This document shows, piece after piece, positions 8,474-16,630 of a stretch of DNA of 64,000 nt. The first letter of the stretch is position 1. Each line of letters opens with the position of its first letter. A program made the position numbers and the translations under genes. The DNA is from Gemmiger formicilis (GTDB lineage: Bacteria; Bacillota; Clostridia; Oscillospirales; Ruminococcaceae), in assembly GCF_018784445.1 (NCBI RefSeq), contig NZ_WQOH01000052.1, forward strand, positions 104,136-168,135, read 5' to 3'. The notes under the pieces are model-generated. The model was not told where the DNA came from and made no database searches. It saw nothing but the letters and a program-made list of their open reading frames with translations.

Positions 8474-9367
8474 TTAGAAAATGGGCACGACCGCGCCGTC
8501 ATAGGTGCTGTTGATGTAATCCTTGACCTTGTCGCTGGTCAGGGCGGCGTACAGGGCCTGGATGGCGGGGTCGCTCTCGTTACCTTCCTTCACGACCAGA
8601 ACGTTGGCGTAGGTCTGGGCAGCCTCAGAGGATGCGTCCTCGGTGGCAAGAGCATCCTTGCCGACGGAGAAGCCAGCCTCTATTGCGTAGTTGCCGTTGA
8701 TGACGGCAAAGTCAACGTCCTGCACGGTGCGGGGCAGCTGGGCAGCCTCGATTTCCTCGATCTTCACGTTATGGGGGTTCTCGGTGATGTCGTTGACGGT
8801 GGCGGTCAGACCGGCGCCGTCACGCACGGTGATCAAACCCTGAGCGGCCAGCAGCTGCAGGGCGCGGGCCTCGTTGGTGGTGTCGTTGGGCACGGCGATC
8901 GTTGCGCCGTCAGCGATGTTGGCGAGGTCGCTGCTCTTGCCCGGGTAGATGCCGAACGGCTCATAGTGGACAGCGCCGACGCTGACGAGATGGGTGCCGT
9001 TCTCCTCGTTGAAGCTGTCGAGGTAGGGGGTGTGCTGGAAGTAGTTAGCGTCAACCTCGCCGTTCTCGGTCACAAGGTTGGGCTGGACGTAATCGCTGAA
9101 CTCAACGACCTCAAGGTCGATGCCCTGCTCCGCCAGAATCTCCTTGGCTACATTCAGGATCTCGGCGTGGGGCGTGGGGGAGGCGGCGACCTTCAGGGTC
9201 GTGCCGGCCAGGTCGCTGGTGGACTCGGCAGCCTCAGAAGAAGCTGCGGTGCTCTCGGTGGAGGCAGCCTCGGAAGAAGTGGTCTCGGTGGTGGAAGCGG
9301 TGGAGCCGCAGGCGGCCAGGCTCAGGGCCAGGGTGGCGGCGAGCGTTGCAGAAATCAGTTTTTTCAT
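8474..9367 (-). CDS. metQ: Methionine-binding lipoprotein MetQ (NlpA family)
   Basis: A 297-residue substrate-binding lipoprotein. The signal peptide MKKLISATLAATLALSLAACGS ends in the lipobox LAAC, so the mature protein is tethered at Cys20 outside the membrane. A Ser/Thr/Glu linker (about residues 22-50) precedes the NlpA domain: LKVAASPTPHAEIL, DYVQPN, ANYFQHTPYLDSFN and AVPNDTTNEARAL. ATG 9367 has AAAAAGGAG upstream and the signal peptide follows directly. First gene of the met operon, about 320 bases downstream of a strong promoter. Confidence 0.95.
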   Translation of the reverse strand: MKKLISATLAATLALSLAACGSTASTTETTSSEAASTESTAASSEAAESTSDLAGTTLKVAASPTPHAEILNVAKEILAEQGIDLEVVEFSDYVQPNLVTENGEVDANYFQHTPYLDSFNEENGTHLVSVGAVHYEPFGIYPGKSSDLANIADGATIAVPNDTTNEARALQLLAAQGLITVRDGAGLTATVNDITENPHNVKIEEIEAAQLPRTVQDVDFAVINGNYAIEAGFSVGKDALATEDASSEAAQTYANVLVVKEGNESDPAIQALYAALTSDKVKDYINSTYDGAVVPIF

Positions 9368-9500
9368 GGTAGTAATCTCCTTTTTATTGTCAGGTGTGTT
9401 GTTTTGTGAATGTGTTGTTCCCTCAAACGTCACATTCGCACACCGGGCTGCTTGTAGATGGAACCTCTTTCCATAGTCACAAACTTCCTTTCCAAACAAA

Positions 9501-9532
9501 AGCGGGATGTCGGTTTTCTCCGGCATCCCGCT
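9501..9532 (-). terminator. Attenuator-type terminator in the metQ leader
   Basis: On the minus strand AGCGGGATGCCGG (9532-9520) pairs with CCGACATCCCGCT (9513-9501) and is followed by TTTGTTT. It lies 11 bases after the stop of the Met/Cys-rich leader ORF and 133 bases before the metQ start, where a transcription attenuator would be expected. Confidence 0.8.
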
Positions 9533-9543
9533 GCAAGTTTTCT

Positions 9544-9636
9544 TTATGCGCTGAAATTTGCGCGCAAGAAAGCTGGCACAGGACGCTTACGCATCATGCA
9601 CATGCACATCATCATGCCGGAATAGGCTGCGTTCAT
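9544..9636 (-). CDS. Met/Cys-rich leader peptide (30 aa) of the met operon
   Basis: A 30-codon ORF with a good ribosome site (GAGAAAGGGG, 10 bases before ATG). The peptide begins MNAAYSG, then has the run MMMCMCMM, followed by RKRPVPAFLRANFSA and TAA. Six Met and two Cys codons in eight consecutive positions cannot be chance composition, and the ORF is followed at once by a terminator hairpin and then by the methionine transporter. This is the architecture of a classical leader-peptide attenuator: ribosome stalling when charged Met-tRNA (or Cys-tRNA) is short would favour read-through. The antiterminator pairing was not resolved; one possible competing stem joins CTTTCTT inside the ORF with the AAAGAAA just after it. 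Confidence 0.75.
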   Translation of the reverse strand: MNAAYSGMMMCMCMMRKRPVPAFLRANFSA

Positions 9637-9695
9637 AGTCTTGTACCCCTTTCTCTCGTTGTTTGGTCAGCGGTGATTTGCTTTCCATGGCTCAC

Positions 9696-9724
9696 AGTAT
9701 ACGCCAGTGAACACATTCTGTCAA
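9696..9724 (-). promoter_or_regulatory. Promoter of the metQNI leader
   Basis: TTGACA (9724-9719), a 17-base spacer and TATACT (9701-9696) on the minus strand. Transcription should start near 9688, about 50 bases before the leader peptide. Confidence 0.85.
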
Positions 9725-9793
9725 CACCCTTTTGCATAAAATTGCACATTTCGGCATTTTGCATATATCCTACCAGGCAGATAGGTTGAATGC

Positions 9794-9822
9794 TTGCAAA
9801 ATTCCTATAATTATGCTATGAT
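9794..9822 (+). promoter_or_regulatory. Promoter of the Rrf2 regulator
   Basis: TTGCAA (9794-9799), a 17-base spacer and TATGAT (9817-9822), 35 bases before the ATG. It diverges from the met promoter about 70 bases away. Confidence 0.75.
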
Positions 9823-9856
9823 TAGTAGTACAATCTCAGGAAAAGGGAGACTGAAC

Positions 9857-10309
9857 ATGAAATTCTCGACCCGTGACCGTTACGCTTTGCGCCTGATGGT
9901 GGAGCTTGCCAACCGCCCCAATGATCTGATCCCGTTAAAGGAAATCAGCGACAAGCAGCGCATCAGCTTAAAATATTTGGAGCAGATCGTCACCCCGCTG
10001 GCAAAGGCGGGGCTGGTATCCAGCGTGCGCGGTGCCCAGGGCGGCTACCGCCTGGCCCGTTCGGCGGCGGAAATCACCTCCGGCGAGATTCTGCGCGCCG
10101 TAGAAGGGGAGCTGACGGCCATTCCGTGTCTGGCTTCCTCGGTGGATTGCCCCCACCGCGGCCAATGCCACACGCTGGATTTCTGGTCCGGGCTGAATGA
10201 TTTGATCAACAAATATGTGGACGGCATTACGCTGGAGCAGCTGCGCACCATGCCGGAAGTGCCGGAGATTTCCCCGGAGACTTCCGAAAATAGCGAGACC
10301 GACCTCTAA
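9857..10309 (+). CDS. Rrf2-family regulator with a cysteine cluster
   Basis: A 150-residue Rrf2 protein. The N-terminal winged helix is typical (MKFSTRDRYALRLMVELA, ISLKYLEQIVTPLAKAGLVSSVRGAQGGYRLA). Three Cys in PCLASSVDCPHRGQCHTL (about residues 91-105) match the spacing of IscR/NsrR-type iron-sulfur ligands and are absent from CymR, the cysteine regulator. It may therefore sense Fe-S status or oxidants. Its position divergent from the methionine importer suggests a role in sulfur metabolism, which is inference. ATG 9857 is chosen for its spacing from AAAGGGAGA. Confidence 0.9.
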   Translation: MKFSTRDRYALRLMVELANRPNDLIPLKEISDKQRISLKYLEQIVTPLAKAGLVSSVRGAQGGYRLARSAAEITSGEILRAVEGELTAIPCLASSVDCPHRGQCHTLDFWSGLNDLINKYVDGITLEQLRTMPEVPEISPETSENSETDL

Positions 10310-10319
10310 GTGCTGCCAT

Positions 10320-10404
10320 GTAGGGGTCGGGCATGCCCGACCCGCGTGTGTAAGGCTCTGACTGCTTGCGGGAAAGCCGTGGGCAGCACATGTGCCGCCC
10401 CTAC
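10320..10404. repeat. GTAGGGGC-family repeat
   Basis: Full copy: GTAGGGGTCGGGCATGCCCG at the left and CACATGTGCCGCCCCTAC at the right, separated by a variable centre. It lies just downstream of the Rrf2 gene. Confidence 0.75.
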
Positions 10405-10430
10405 AACTCTGCCTTGCTTTTAAAAGAAAA

Positions 10431-10467
10431 CACCGCCCCATCTGCCGTATCAGCAGATGGGGCGGTG
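10431..10467. terminator. Bidirectional terminator between Rrf2 gene and uxaC
   Basis: CACCGCCCCATCTGC and GCAGATGGGGCGGTG form a perfect 15-bp stem. A U-rich tail is present on the minus-strand transcript (from TAAAAGAAAA), suiting uxaC; the plus strand has a weaker tail. Confidence 0.85.
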
Positions 10468-10501
10468 CTGTTTATAATTGCACTATCTCAGTCAAGGAAT
10501 A

Positions 10502-11944
10502 TCACAGATTAAAATACCGCTTGGCATTATAATAGCTGATACCCTCAACGATCTTCTTCAAAGCCTTCTCGTCGTTGGGGTACTGGCCGTTCTCGACCCA
10601 GTTGCCGATCAGGTTGCACATCAGGCGGCGGAACAACTCGTGGCGGGTGTAGCTCAGGAAGCTGCGGCTGTCGGTCAGCATGCCGATGAAGTTGCCCAGC
10701 AGACCCAGGCGGGCCAGGGTCTTCATCTGCTGGTACATACCGTCGTCAGTGTCGCAGAACCACCAGGCGGAGCCCAACTGGATCTTGCCGGGGATCTCGT
10801 CGTCCTGGAACGCGCCCAGGATGGTGCCCAGCATATCAAAGTCGGCGGGGTTCAGGCTGTACAGGATGACCTTCGGGCAGGCATCAGCCTTGGTCAGTGC
10901 ACTCAGCAGGCTGCTGACGGTGGCGCTGCAATCGGTCACGGCAATCATGTCAAAGCCGGTGTCGGGGCCGAGCTTGCGGTACATCTTGTCGTTAACGTTG
11001 CGCAGGCAGCTGTAATGAATCTGCATAGCAACGTTGTGTTTCTTGTAGGCAGCGCCCAGCTTCAGCAGCAGGTAGGTGGTGTAGGCGTCGCCCTCCTCCT
11101 GGGTCAGCGTCTCGCCGGCCATAGCCTTCTTGAACGCGGCGGTCGCCTTCTCGGCATCGGTGTCAACGTAGGGGACATAGTCCAGGCCGTGGTCAGAAGC
11201 GCGGCAGCCCATCTCGACGAAGAATTCCAGGCGCTCTTCCAGGGCGCTGGCAACGCAGTCGGCGCAGGCAAACTTGCGGCCCACGACCTCTTCCATCTTG
11301 TGAATGTAGTCGGCGAAGCCCTCCTTGCGGATGTTCAGGGCCTTGTCGGGGCGGAAGGAAGGAGCGACGACAACCTTGATGGAGGGGTCCTCCTTGATCT
11401 TCTTGTGCCACTCGAGGGAGTCAATGGGGTCGTCGGTGGTGCCGACCATGGCGACGTTGCTCTGCTCGATCAGGCCGCGGACGGTCAATTTCGGGTCGTT
11501 CTGCAGCTTCTCATTGCAGAGGTTCCAGACTTCCTCGGCAGTCTCGCCGTTCAACACGCCCTCATAGCCGAAGTACTTCTTCAGCTCGAGGTGGCACCAG
11601 GTATACATCGGGTTGCCGATGGCCATTTCCAGGCTCTCGGCAAACTTTTGGAAGCGCTCGCGGTCGGGCTTGTCGCCGGTGATATACTCCTCGGGCACGC
11701 CGTTGGAGCGCATCACGCGCCACTTGTAGTGGTCACCGAAGTAGTAGTCGCTGCCGTCGGCCAGGACCTGATGGCCGCCCAGCCAGACCTGCGCAATATT
11801 CTCAAAACGGCGGTTCTCATAAATTTCCTGCGGGGGAATATGGCAGTGATAGTCGATGATGGGCAGCTTGGCCGAATAATCGTGGTACAGGTGCTGCGCG
11901 GTGGGGGTCTCCAGCAAAAAGTCCTTATCCATAAACGCTTTCAT
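10502..11944 (-). CDS. uxaC: Uronate isomerase (glucuronate/galacturonate isomerase)
   Basis: A 480-residue amidohydrolase-fold isomerase converting D-glucuronate to D-fructuronate and D-galacturonate to D-tagaturonate, the first step of hexuronate use. Seen: the metal-site motif IDYHCHIPPQEI (about residues 29-40), GGHQVLADG, VGTTDDPIDSLEWH (about 165-178) and the C-terminal TDSRSFLSYTRHELFRR. The start is ATG 11944, MKAFMDKDFLLETP, the usual UxaC N-terminus; GAAGGAGTG lies just upstream. It diverges from uxaB with a promoter and an operator candidate between. Confidence 0.95.
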   Translation of the reverse strand: MKAFMDKDFLLETPTAQHLYHDYSAKLPIIDYHCHIPPQEIYENRRFENIAQVWLGGHQVLADGSDYYFGDHYKWRVMRSNGVPEEYITGDKPDRERFQKFAESLEMAIGNPMYTWCHLELKKYFGYEGVLNGETAEEVWNLCNEKLQNDPKLTVRGLIEQSNVAMVGTTDDPIDSLEWHKKIKEDPSIKVVVAPSFRPDKALNIRKEGFADYIHKMEEVVGRKFACADCVASALEERLEFFVEMGCRASDHGLDYVPYVDTDAEKATAAFKKAMAGETLTQEEGDAYTTYLLLKLGAAYKKHNVAMQIHYSCLRNVNDKMYRKLGPDTGFDMIAVTDCSATVSSLLSALTKADACPKVILYSLNPADFDMLGTILGAFQDDEIPGKIQLGSAWWFCDTDDGMYQQMKTLARLGLLGNFIGMLTDSRSFLSYTRHELFRRLMCNLIGNWVENGQYPNDEKALKKIVEGISYYNAKRYFNL

Positions 11945-12009
11945 GTACAGACACTCCTTCATTATATACATTATAAGGATGATAGCGGGGGAGTGGGCAC
12001 CGGGCCGGA

Positions 12010-12026
12010 TAGCACATACTTTGCGC
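12010..12026 (-). promoter_or_regulatory. Uronate operator candidate, site 1 (uxaC leader)
   Basis: On the minus strand GCGCAAAGTATGTGCTA, related to three other sites near uronate genes. It lies about 38-54 bases downstream of the predicted uxaC transcription start, where a bound repressor would block elongation. Confidence 0.5.
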
Positions 12027-12070
12027 ATCTTTTTCGGCCCAAAACCACATACTCTGCTACTTCTGCTACT

Positions 12071-12099
12071 ATTATACATAATAAAAAATGCTTTAGCAA
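12071..12099 (-). promoter_or_regulatory. Promoter of uxaC
   Basis: TTGCTA (12099-12094), a 17-base spacer and TATAAT (12076-12071) on the minus strand. Confidence 0.75.
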
Positions 12100-12191
12100 G
12101 TTGCGAAAATTGCTCGTTAATCGAAATTATAGCCAAAAAATGCGGTGGCTTGTTGTGCAAGATGTGGAATCCCAAAAAAGGCCAGAAAATT

Positions 12192-12208
12192 GCGCAAAAT
12201 ATGTGCGC
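12192..12208 (+). promoter_or_regulatory. Uronate operator candidate, site 2 (upstream of uxaB promoter)
   Basis: GCGCAAAATATGTGCGC, inverted repeat GCGCA-N7-TGCGC, 17 bases upstream of the uxaB -35 box. The best-conserved member of the set. Confidence 0.6.
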
Positions 12209-12225
12209 TGATTACAGAATGAAAC

Positions 12226-12254
12226 TTGACGAACCAGGCCAAAAAAAATACAAT
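12226..12254 (+). promoter_or_regulatory. Promoter of uxaB-uxaA
   Basis: TTGACG (12226-12231), a 17-base spacer and TACAAT (12249-12254), 71 bases before the uxaB ATG. Confidence 0.8.
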
Positions 12255-12325
12255 GTAGGTAACAAGGCGTGCTGCGGCCCCCACTGCCGCGCACCAGAAT
12301 TGTTATTAAGTAAGGAGAAGCGTTT

Positions 12326-13825
12326 ATGGAAACCTTGAATTATGAAGTTCTTGCAAAATCCGGCTACAACGGCTACATTCTGAAGAATGCACCCGAGAAA
12401 GTACTGCAGTTCGGCGAAGGTAACTTCTTGCGCGCATTTGTAGATTATTGGTTCGATCTGGCCAACGAGAAGGCCGATTGGAACGGCAAGTGCGTTCTGG
12501 TCCAGCCCATCGCCCCGGGCCTTTCCAAGATGATCAACGAGCAGGAGGGCCTGTACACCCTGTACCTGCGCGGCAGTGAAAACGGCCAGAAGGTCGATGA
12601 CAAACGCGTTATCTCCAGTGTCTCCCGTTGCCTGAACCCGTATGAGAAGGAAGGCTTCGACCAGATGATGGAAGTCGCCGCCAGCGACGACCTGGAAATC
12701 ATCGTTTCCAACACCACGGAGGCCGGCATCGCCTACGACCCCGCCTGCAAGCTGGAGGACGAGCCCGCATCCAGCTTCCCCGGCAAGCTGACTCAGGTGC
12801 TGTACCACCGCTATAAGGCCGGCAAAAAGGGTATCATCATGCTGGCCTGTGAGCTGATTGACAACAACGGCAAGGAGCTGCTCAAGTGCGTCAACCAGTA
12901 CATCGAGCAGTGGGGCCTGGAGGACGGCTTCAAGAAGTACGTCAACGAGGACTGCACCTTCTGCGGTTCTCTGGTTGACCGCATCGTTCCGGGCCGCATC
13001 CGTGACCCGAAGGAAGTTGCCGAGCTGGAAGAAAAGCACGGCTACGCTGATCCCCTGCTGGACGTCGGCGAGGTCTTTGGCGTCTGGGTCATCGAGGGCG
13101 ACACCAAGCTGAACGATATCCTGCCTTTCCGCAAAGCCGGTCTTGAGGATCGCGTTTTCGTGACCCCCGACATGAGTCCCTACAAGAAGCGCAAGGTCCG
13201 CATCCTGAACGGTGCCCACACCGGCTTTGTCCTGGGCGCTTACCTGGCCGGTTTTGACATCGTGCGCGACTGTATGCACGACGCCACCGTTCTGGGCTAT
13301 ATGAACAAGATGCTGTCCGAGGAAGTCGTCCCCATTCTGCCGCTGGATCAGGAGGACTGCAAGAAGTTCGCCGCCGCTGTTGAGGACCGCTTCAATAACC
13401 CATTCGTCAACCATGAGCTGATGAGCATTTCCCTGAACTCCACCTCCAAGTGGCGTGCCCGCAATATGCCGTCCTTCCTCGAGTATGTCGAGAAGAACGG
13501 CAAGCTGCCCACCTGCCTGACCATGAGCTTTGCCGCTTACATCGCCTTCTACACCAACGATGTGCAGGAGCTGACCGACAAGGGCCTGGTCTGCAAGCGT
13601 GCCAAGGGCAACGAGTACACGGTCTCCGACGACCGCTGGGTCCTTGAGTTCTACAACGAGCACAAGAACGACGACATCCCGACGCTTGTCCACGCCGTCA
13701 TGACCAACGAGAAGATGTGGGGCCAGGATCTGACCAAGGTTCCCGGCTTCGAGGAAGCCACCGTCAAGAACCTGACCAATATCCGTGAGAATGGTGCGCT
13801 GGCCGCTTACAAGAGCTGCCTGTAA
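12326..13825 (+). CDS. uxaB: Tagaturonate reductase (altronate oxidoreductase)
   Basis: A 499-residue member of the mannitol dehydrogenase superfamily that reduces D-tagaturonate to D-altronate with NADH. Seen: the N-terminal dinucleotide segment LQFGEGNFLRAFVDYWFD (about residues 28-45), ISNTTEAGI-like IVSNTTEAGIAYDP (about 130-143), and the catalytic KxxxLNGxH pattern in KKRKVRILNGAHTG (about 288-301). Length fits UxaB. ATG 12326 follows TAAGGAGAAG. The product feeds UxaA, encoded next. A fructuronate-reductase (UxuB) role is less likely because UxaA, not UxuA, is the neighbour. Confidence 0.93.
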   Translation: METLNYEVLAKSGYNGYILKNAPEKVLQFGEGNFLRAFVDYWFDLANEKADWNGKCVLVQPIAPGLSKMINEQEGLYTLYLRGSENGQKVDDKRVISSVSRCLNPYEKEGFDQMMEVAASDDLEIIVSNTTEAGIAYDPACKLEDEPASSFPGKLTQVLYHRYKAGKKGIIMLACELIDNNGKELLKCVNQYIEQWGLEDGFKKYVNEDCTFCGSLVDRIVPGRIRDPKEVAELEEKHGYADPLLDVGEVFGVWVIEGDTKLNDILPFRKAGLEDRVFVTPDMSPYKKRKVRILNGAHTGFVLGAYLAGFDIVRDCMHDATVLGYMNKMLSEEVVPILPLDQEDCKKFAAAVEDRFNNPFVNHELMSISLNSTSKWRARNMPSFLEYVEKNGKLPTCLTMSFAAYIAFYTNDVQELTDKGLVCKRAKGNEYTVSDDRWVLEFYNEHKNDDIPTLVHAVMTNEKMWGQDLTKVPGFEEATVKNLTNIRENGALAAYKSCL

Positions 13826-13832
13826 GCCCATA

Positions 13833-14039
13833 AAGGCTTCTCCCCGAGGGACTGCGCCCGCAGGCGCGTGTCGGAGCGCAACCGCCGAAGGCGGCTCTTA
13901 GCGCGTAGACTGAAGCTGTCACCGAAGGTGACTGATGAGGGGCGCGTCTGCCGATATTGACCGTTTACGGTCTGCCCCCCCCCGCACACCTGCCCCTCAT
14001 CCGGCCTTACGGCCACCTTCCCCCAAGGTGGAAGGCTTA
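13833..14039. repeat. AAGGCTT-family repeat with internal insertion
   Basis: Begins AAGGCTTCTCCCCGAGGG and ends CCAAGGTGGAAGGCTTAA, with the family landmarks CTGATGAGGGGC and GCCCCTCATCCGGCC inside. Longer than the other copies (about 207 bp) because of an extra segment of about 60 bp near its start. It lies between uxaB and uxaA. Confidence 0.65.
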
Positions 14040-14050
14040 AAACGTACCCC

Positions 14051-14081
14051 ACTGGGGCCGGAGAATGCCCTCCGGCCCCAG
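14051..14081 (+). terminator. Intercistronic hairpin between uxaB and uxaA
   Basis: ACTGGGGCCGGA (14051-14062) pairs with TCCGGCCCCAGT (14070-14081), followed by only TTTCT. It lies just before the uxaA ribosome site, so it may be a partial terminator or an mRNA 3' end stabiliser. Confidence 0.55.
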
Positions 14082-14108
14082 TTTCTATTATGAGTAAGGA
14101 GACATCTT

Positions 14109-15593
14109 ATGCCCATCGCCATTAAGATCAACCCCAAAGATAATGTCGTCGTCGCCCTGCATCCCATCGCCAAGGGCACGGCCGTCCCGGTCGATAACAC
14201 CACCATCACCGCCGTCGAGGATATCCCCCAGGGCCACAAGATGGCCATTGCCCCCATCAAAGAGGGCGAAAACGTCATCAAGTACGGCTTTCCCATCGGC
14301 CATGCCACGGCGGACGCCGTGCCCGGCACCTGGATGCACACCCACAACATCCACACGAACCTCTCCGGCGAGGTCGAGTACAGCTACCATCCCAACGTGC
14401 ATCCGCTGACCCCGGTTGCACCCGAGACCTTTATGGGCTACCGCCGCAAGGACGGCCGCGCCGCTATCCGCAACGAAATCTGGATCATCCCCACCGTCGG
14501 CTGCGTCAACGACTGCGCCAAGACGCTGGTGCGCGATAACCAGGATCTCGTCACCGGCAGCATCGACGGCCTGTACACCTTTACCCATCCGTTCGGCTGT
14601 TCCCAGACCGGCCATGACCATGCCCAGACCCGCAAGCTGCTGGCCTCTCTGGTGCGCCACCCCAACGCGGGCGCAGTGCTCGTACTCTCCCTGGGCTGCG
14701 AGAACCTGACCCACGAGCAGTTCCTGGCAGAGCTGGGCGACTACGACCACGACCGCGTCAAGTTCCTGACCTGTCAGGATGTCGAGGATGAGCTGGTAGC
14801 AGGCCGCGAGATTTTGAAGGAGCTGGCCGCCTACGCCGGACAGTTCCAGCGCGAGGCGATCCCCGCCAGCGAGCTGGTCATCGGCATGAAGTGCGGCGGC
14901 TCGGACGGCCTGTCCGGCATCACCGCCAACCCGACGATTGGCCGTTTCAGCGATATGCTGTGCGCCCGCGGCGGGTCCACCGTGCTGACCGAGGTGCCTG
15001 AAATGTTTGGTGCCGAGGGTTTCCTGATGGACCGCTGCCAGAACGAGGAAGTCTTTGAGAAGGCTGTCAAGATGATCAACGGCTTCAAGGAGTATTTCAT
15101 CAGCCACAACGAGGTCGTCTATGATAACCCCAGCCCGGGCAACAAGCAGGGCGGCATCACGACGCTGGAGGACAAGTCCTGTGGCTGCGTGCAGAAGGGC
15201 GGCTCCGCCCCCATCATGGACGTCATCGGCTACGGTGAACCGGTCGTGACCAAGGGCCTGAATATGCTGTACGGCCCCGGCAACGATCTGGTTTCCGCCA
15301 CCGCGCTGACTGCCGCCGGTGCCCATATGGTGCTGTTCAGCACGGGCCGCGGCACGCCTTTTGGTGCCCCCGCCCCGACGCTGAAGATTGCCACCAACAG
15401 CCAGCTGGCCGCCAAGAAAAAGACCTGGATCGATTTCAATGCGGGCGTTGTCGCCGACGGTGAGCGCACGCTGGACGAGGCCGGTGCCGACCTGTACCAG
15501 CTGGTGCTGGACGTTGCCTCCGGCAAGCAGACCTGCGCCGAGAAAAAGGGCTTCCGCGAGATCTCGATTTTCAAGGATGGCGTTGTATTGTAA
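14109..15593 (+). CDS. uxaA: Altronate dehydratase
   Basis: A 494-residue full-length UxaA that dehydrates D-altronate to 2-keto-3-deoxygluconate. The N-terminal SAF-type domain (VVALHPIAKGTAVPVDN, HKMAIAPIKEGENVIKYGFPIG, about residues 13-65) is joined to the C-terminal GD_AH domain with VGCVNDCAKTL (about 133), FGCSQTGHDHAQT (about 161) and KCGGSDGLSGI (about 260). Cys residues in these motifs bind the metal or cluster. ATG follows AGTAAGGAGACATCTT. Second gene after uxaB; KDG kinase and aldolase are not in the window. Confidence 0.95.
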   Translation: MPIAIKINPKDNVVVALHPIAKGTAVPVDNTTITAVEDIPQGHKMAIAPIKEGENVIKYGFPIGHATADAVPGTWMHTHNIHTNLSGEVEYSYHPNVHPLTPVAPETFMGYRRKDGRAAIRNEIWIIPTVGCVNDCAKTLVRDNQDLVTGSIDGLYTFTHPFGCSQTGHDHAQTRKLLASLVRHPNAGAVLVLSLGCENLTHEQFLAELGDYDHDRVKFLTCQDVEDELVAGREILKELAAYAGQFQREAIPASELVIGMKCGGSDGLSGITANPTIGRFSDMLCARGGSTVLTEVPEMFGAEGFLMDRCQNEEVFEKAVKMINGFKEYFISHNEVVYDNPSPGNKQGGITTLEDKSCGCVQKGGSAPIMDVIGYGEPVVTKGLNMLYGPGNDLVSATALTAAGAHMVLFSTGRGTPFGAPAPTLKIATNSQLAAKKKTWIDFNAGVVADGERTLDEAGADLYQLVLDVASGKQTCAEKKGFREISIFKDGVVL

Positions 15594-15635
15594 GCCTGTT
15601 TGTGGTATAATTAAACACGAAAAAACCACTACGCT

Positions 15636-15721
15636 GTAGGGGCCGGGCATGCCCGGCCCGCAACTTACCCGCAATCGGGTGCTTTCCACAAAGTTGCGGG
15701 CCGCACATGTGCGGCCCCTAC
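15636..15721. repeat. GTAGGGGC-family repeat
   Basis: A textbook copy: GTAGGGGCCGGGCATGCCCG at the left and GCACATGTGCGGCCCCTAC at the right, with CGCAACTT/AAGTTGCG as inner complementary arms. It lies between uxaA and the epimerase gene. Confidence 0.85.
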
Positions 15722-15747
15722 AAGCATTTGATAAGGAGAATGTATTT

Positions 15748-16620
15748 ATGCCCAAACTTACCACTGGCGTCTACGAAAAGTACGGCGCATCGTATAAGAC
15801 CCTGACCCTGACCGACGGCGAGTGCGCGTTCACCGTCACGCCCGAGAAGGGCGGCATGGCTACCTCTTTCACCAAGAACGGTGATGAGTACCTGTGGCTG
15901 CGCGATAAGAACTTTGAATCCACCGACCGCCCCCGCTGCGGCATCCCCATCCTGTTTCCAAACTGCGGCAAGCCGGACGGCGGCGTGCACCACTTCGGCG
16001 GCACAGCCTATCCCATCGAGGTCCACGGTCTGGCCGACCTGGTGCCCTGGCAGGTCAAAAGCGCCGACGACAGCGCCATTGAATTGACCCTGACCCCCAA
16101 CGGTCTGACAAAGTTCGTTTATCCGTTTGATTTTGCCCTGACCATGCGCTACACGCTGGTTGGCAATACCGCCACGCTGGCTCTGACCGTCGCCAACACC
16201 GGTGACAAGACGCTGCCGTTCAGCGTTGGTTTCCACCCTTACTTCGGCGTGACCAGTCTCGACAATGTCTCCTTTGCCATTGACGCCGCCACCTGCAGCG
16301 AGAGCGCCAAGGGTGAGCAGCCCGCCGCGCCCGAGACGATCACGCTGACCCGCAAGGAAGGCAGCGCCGACTCCATCCGTCTGCTGACCGGCGTAAAAAG
16401 CCCGATGCAGCTGACCGATGCCGGCAACGGCCACAAAGTCACCGTCGCATTTGACGAGAGCGTTTTCTCCAACGGCGTACTCTGGCAGCAGGACGCCGAG
16501 AGCTTCGTCTGCATGGAGCCGTGGAACGGCTGGGCAAACTCCGTCAATGAGGAAGGCCGCCACATCGAGCTGGCCCCCGGCGAGACGAAAGAGTTCAAGT
16601 GGAGCGTGACCATCGAGTAA
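15748..16620 (+). CDS. Aldose 1-epimerase family protein
   Basis: A 290-residue galactose-mutarotase-like protein, interconverting anomers of sugars or sugar phosphates. Seen: CGIPILFPNCGKPDGG (about residues 62-77, substrate loop), FHPYFGV with the catalytic-type His (about 164-170) and CMEPWNGWANS (about 252-262) bearing the acidic residue. The length and YLWLRD suggest the YihR/YeaD-like branch. ATG 15748 follows ATAAGGAGAATG. Its place behind uxaA suggests it handles uronate or pectin-derived sugars, though the actual sugar is not evident. Confidence 0.88.
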   Translation: MPKLTTGVYEKYGASYKTLTLTDGECAFTVTPEKGGMATSFTKNGDEYLWLRDKNFESTDRPRCGIPILFPNCGKPDGGVHHFGGTAYPIEVHGLADLVPWQVKSADDSAIELTLTPNGLTKFVYPFDFALTMRYTLVGNTATLALTVANTGDKTLPFSVGFHPYFGVTSLDNVSFAIDAATCSESAKGEQPAAPETITLTRKEGSADSIRLLTGVKSPMQLTDAGNGHKVTVAFDESVFSNGVLWQQDAESFVCMEPWNGWANSVNEEGRHIELAPGETKEFKWSVTIE

Positions 16621-16630
16621 AGTTACGGCA

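Noticed and set aside
9368-9530. SAM riboswitch before metQ
   Set aside because: No S-box landmarks were found; the leader has a Met/Cys ORF and a terminator instead. The longer metQ frame upstream of 9367 has no signal peptide and crosses the hairpin.
10478-12211. Long antisense ORF over uxaC
   Set aside because: No recognisable motifs, and the opposite strand carries a full UxaC.
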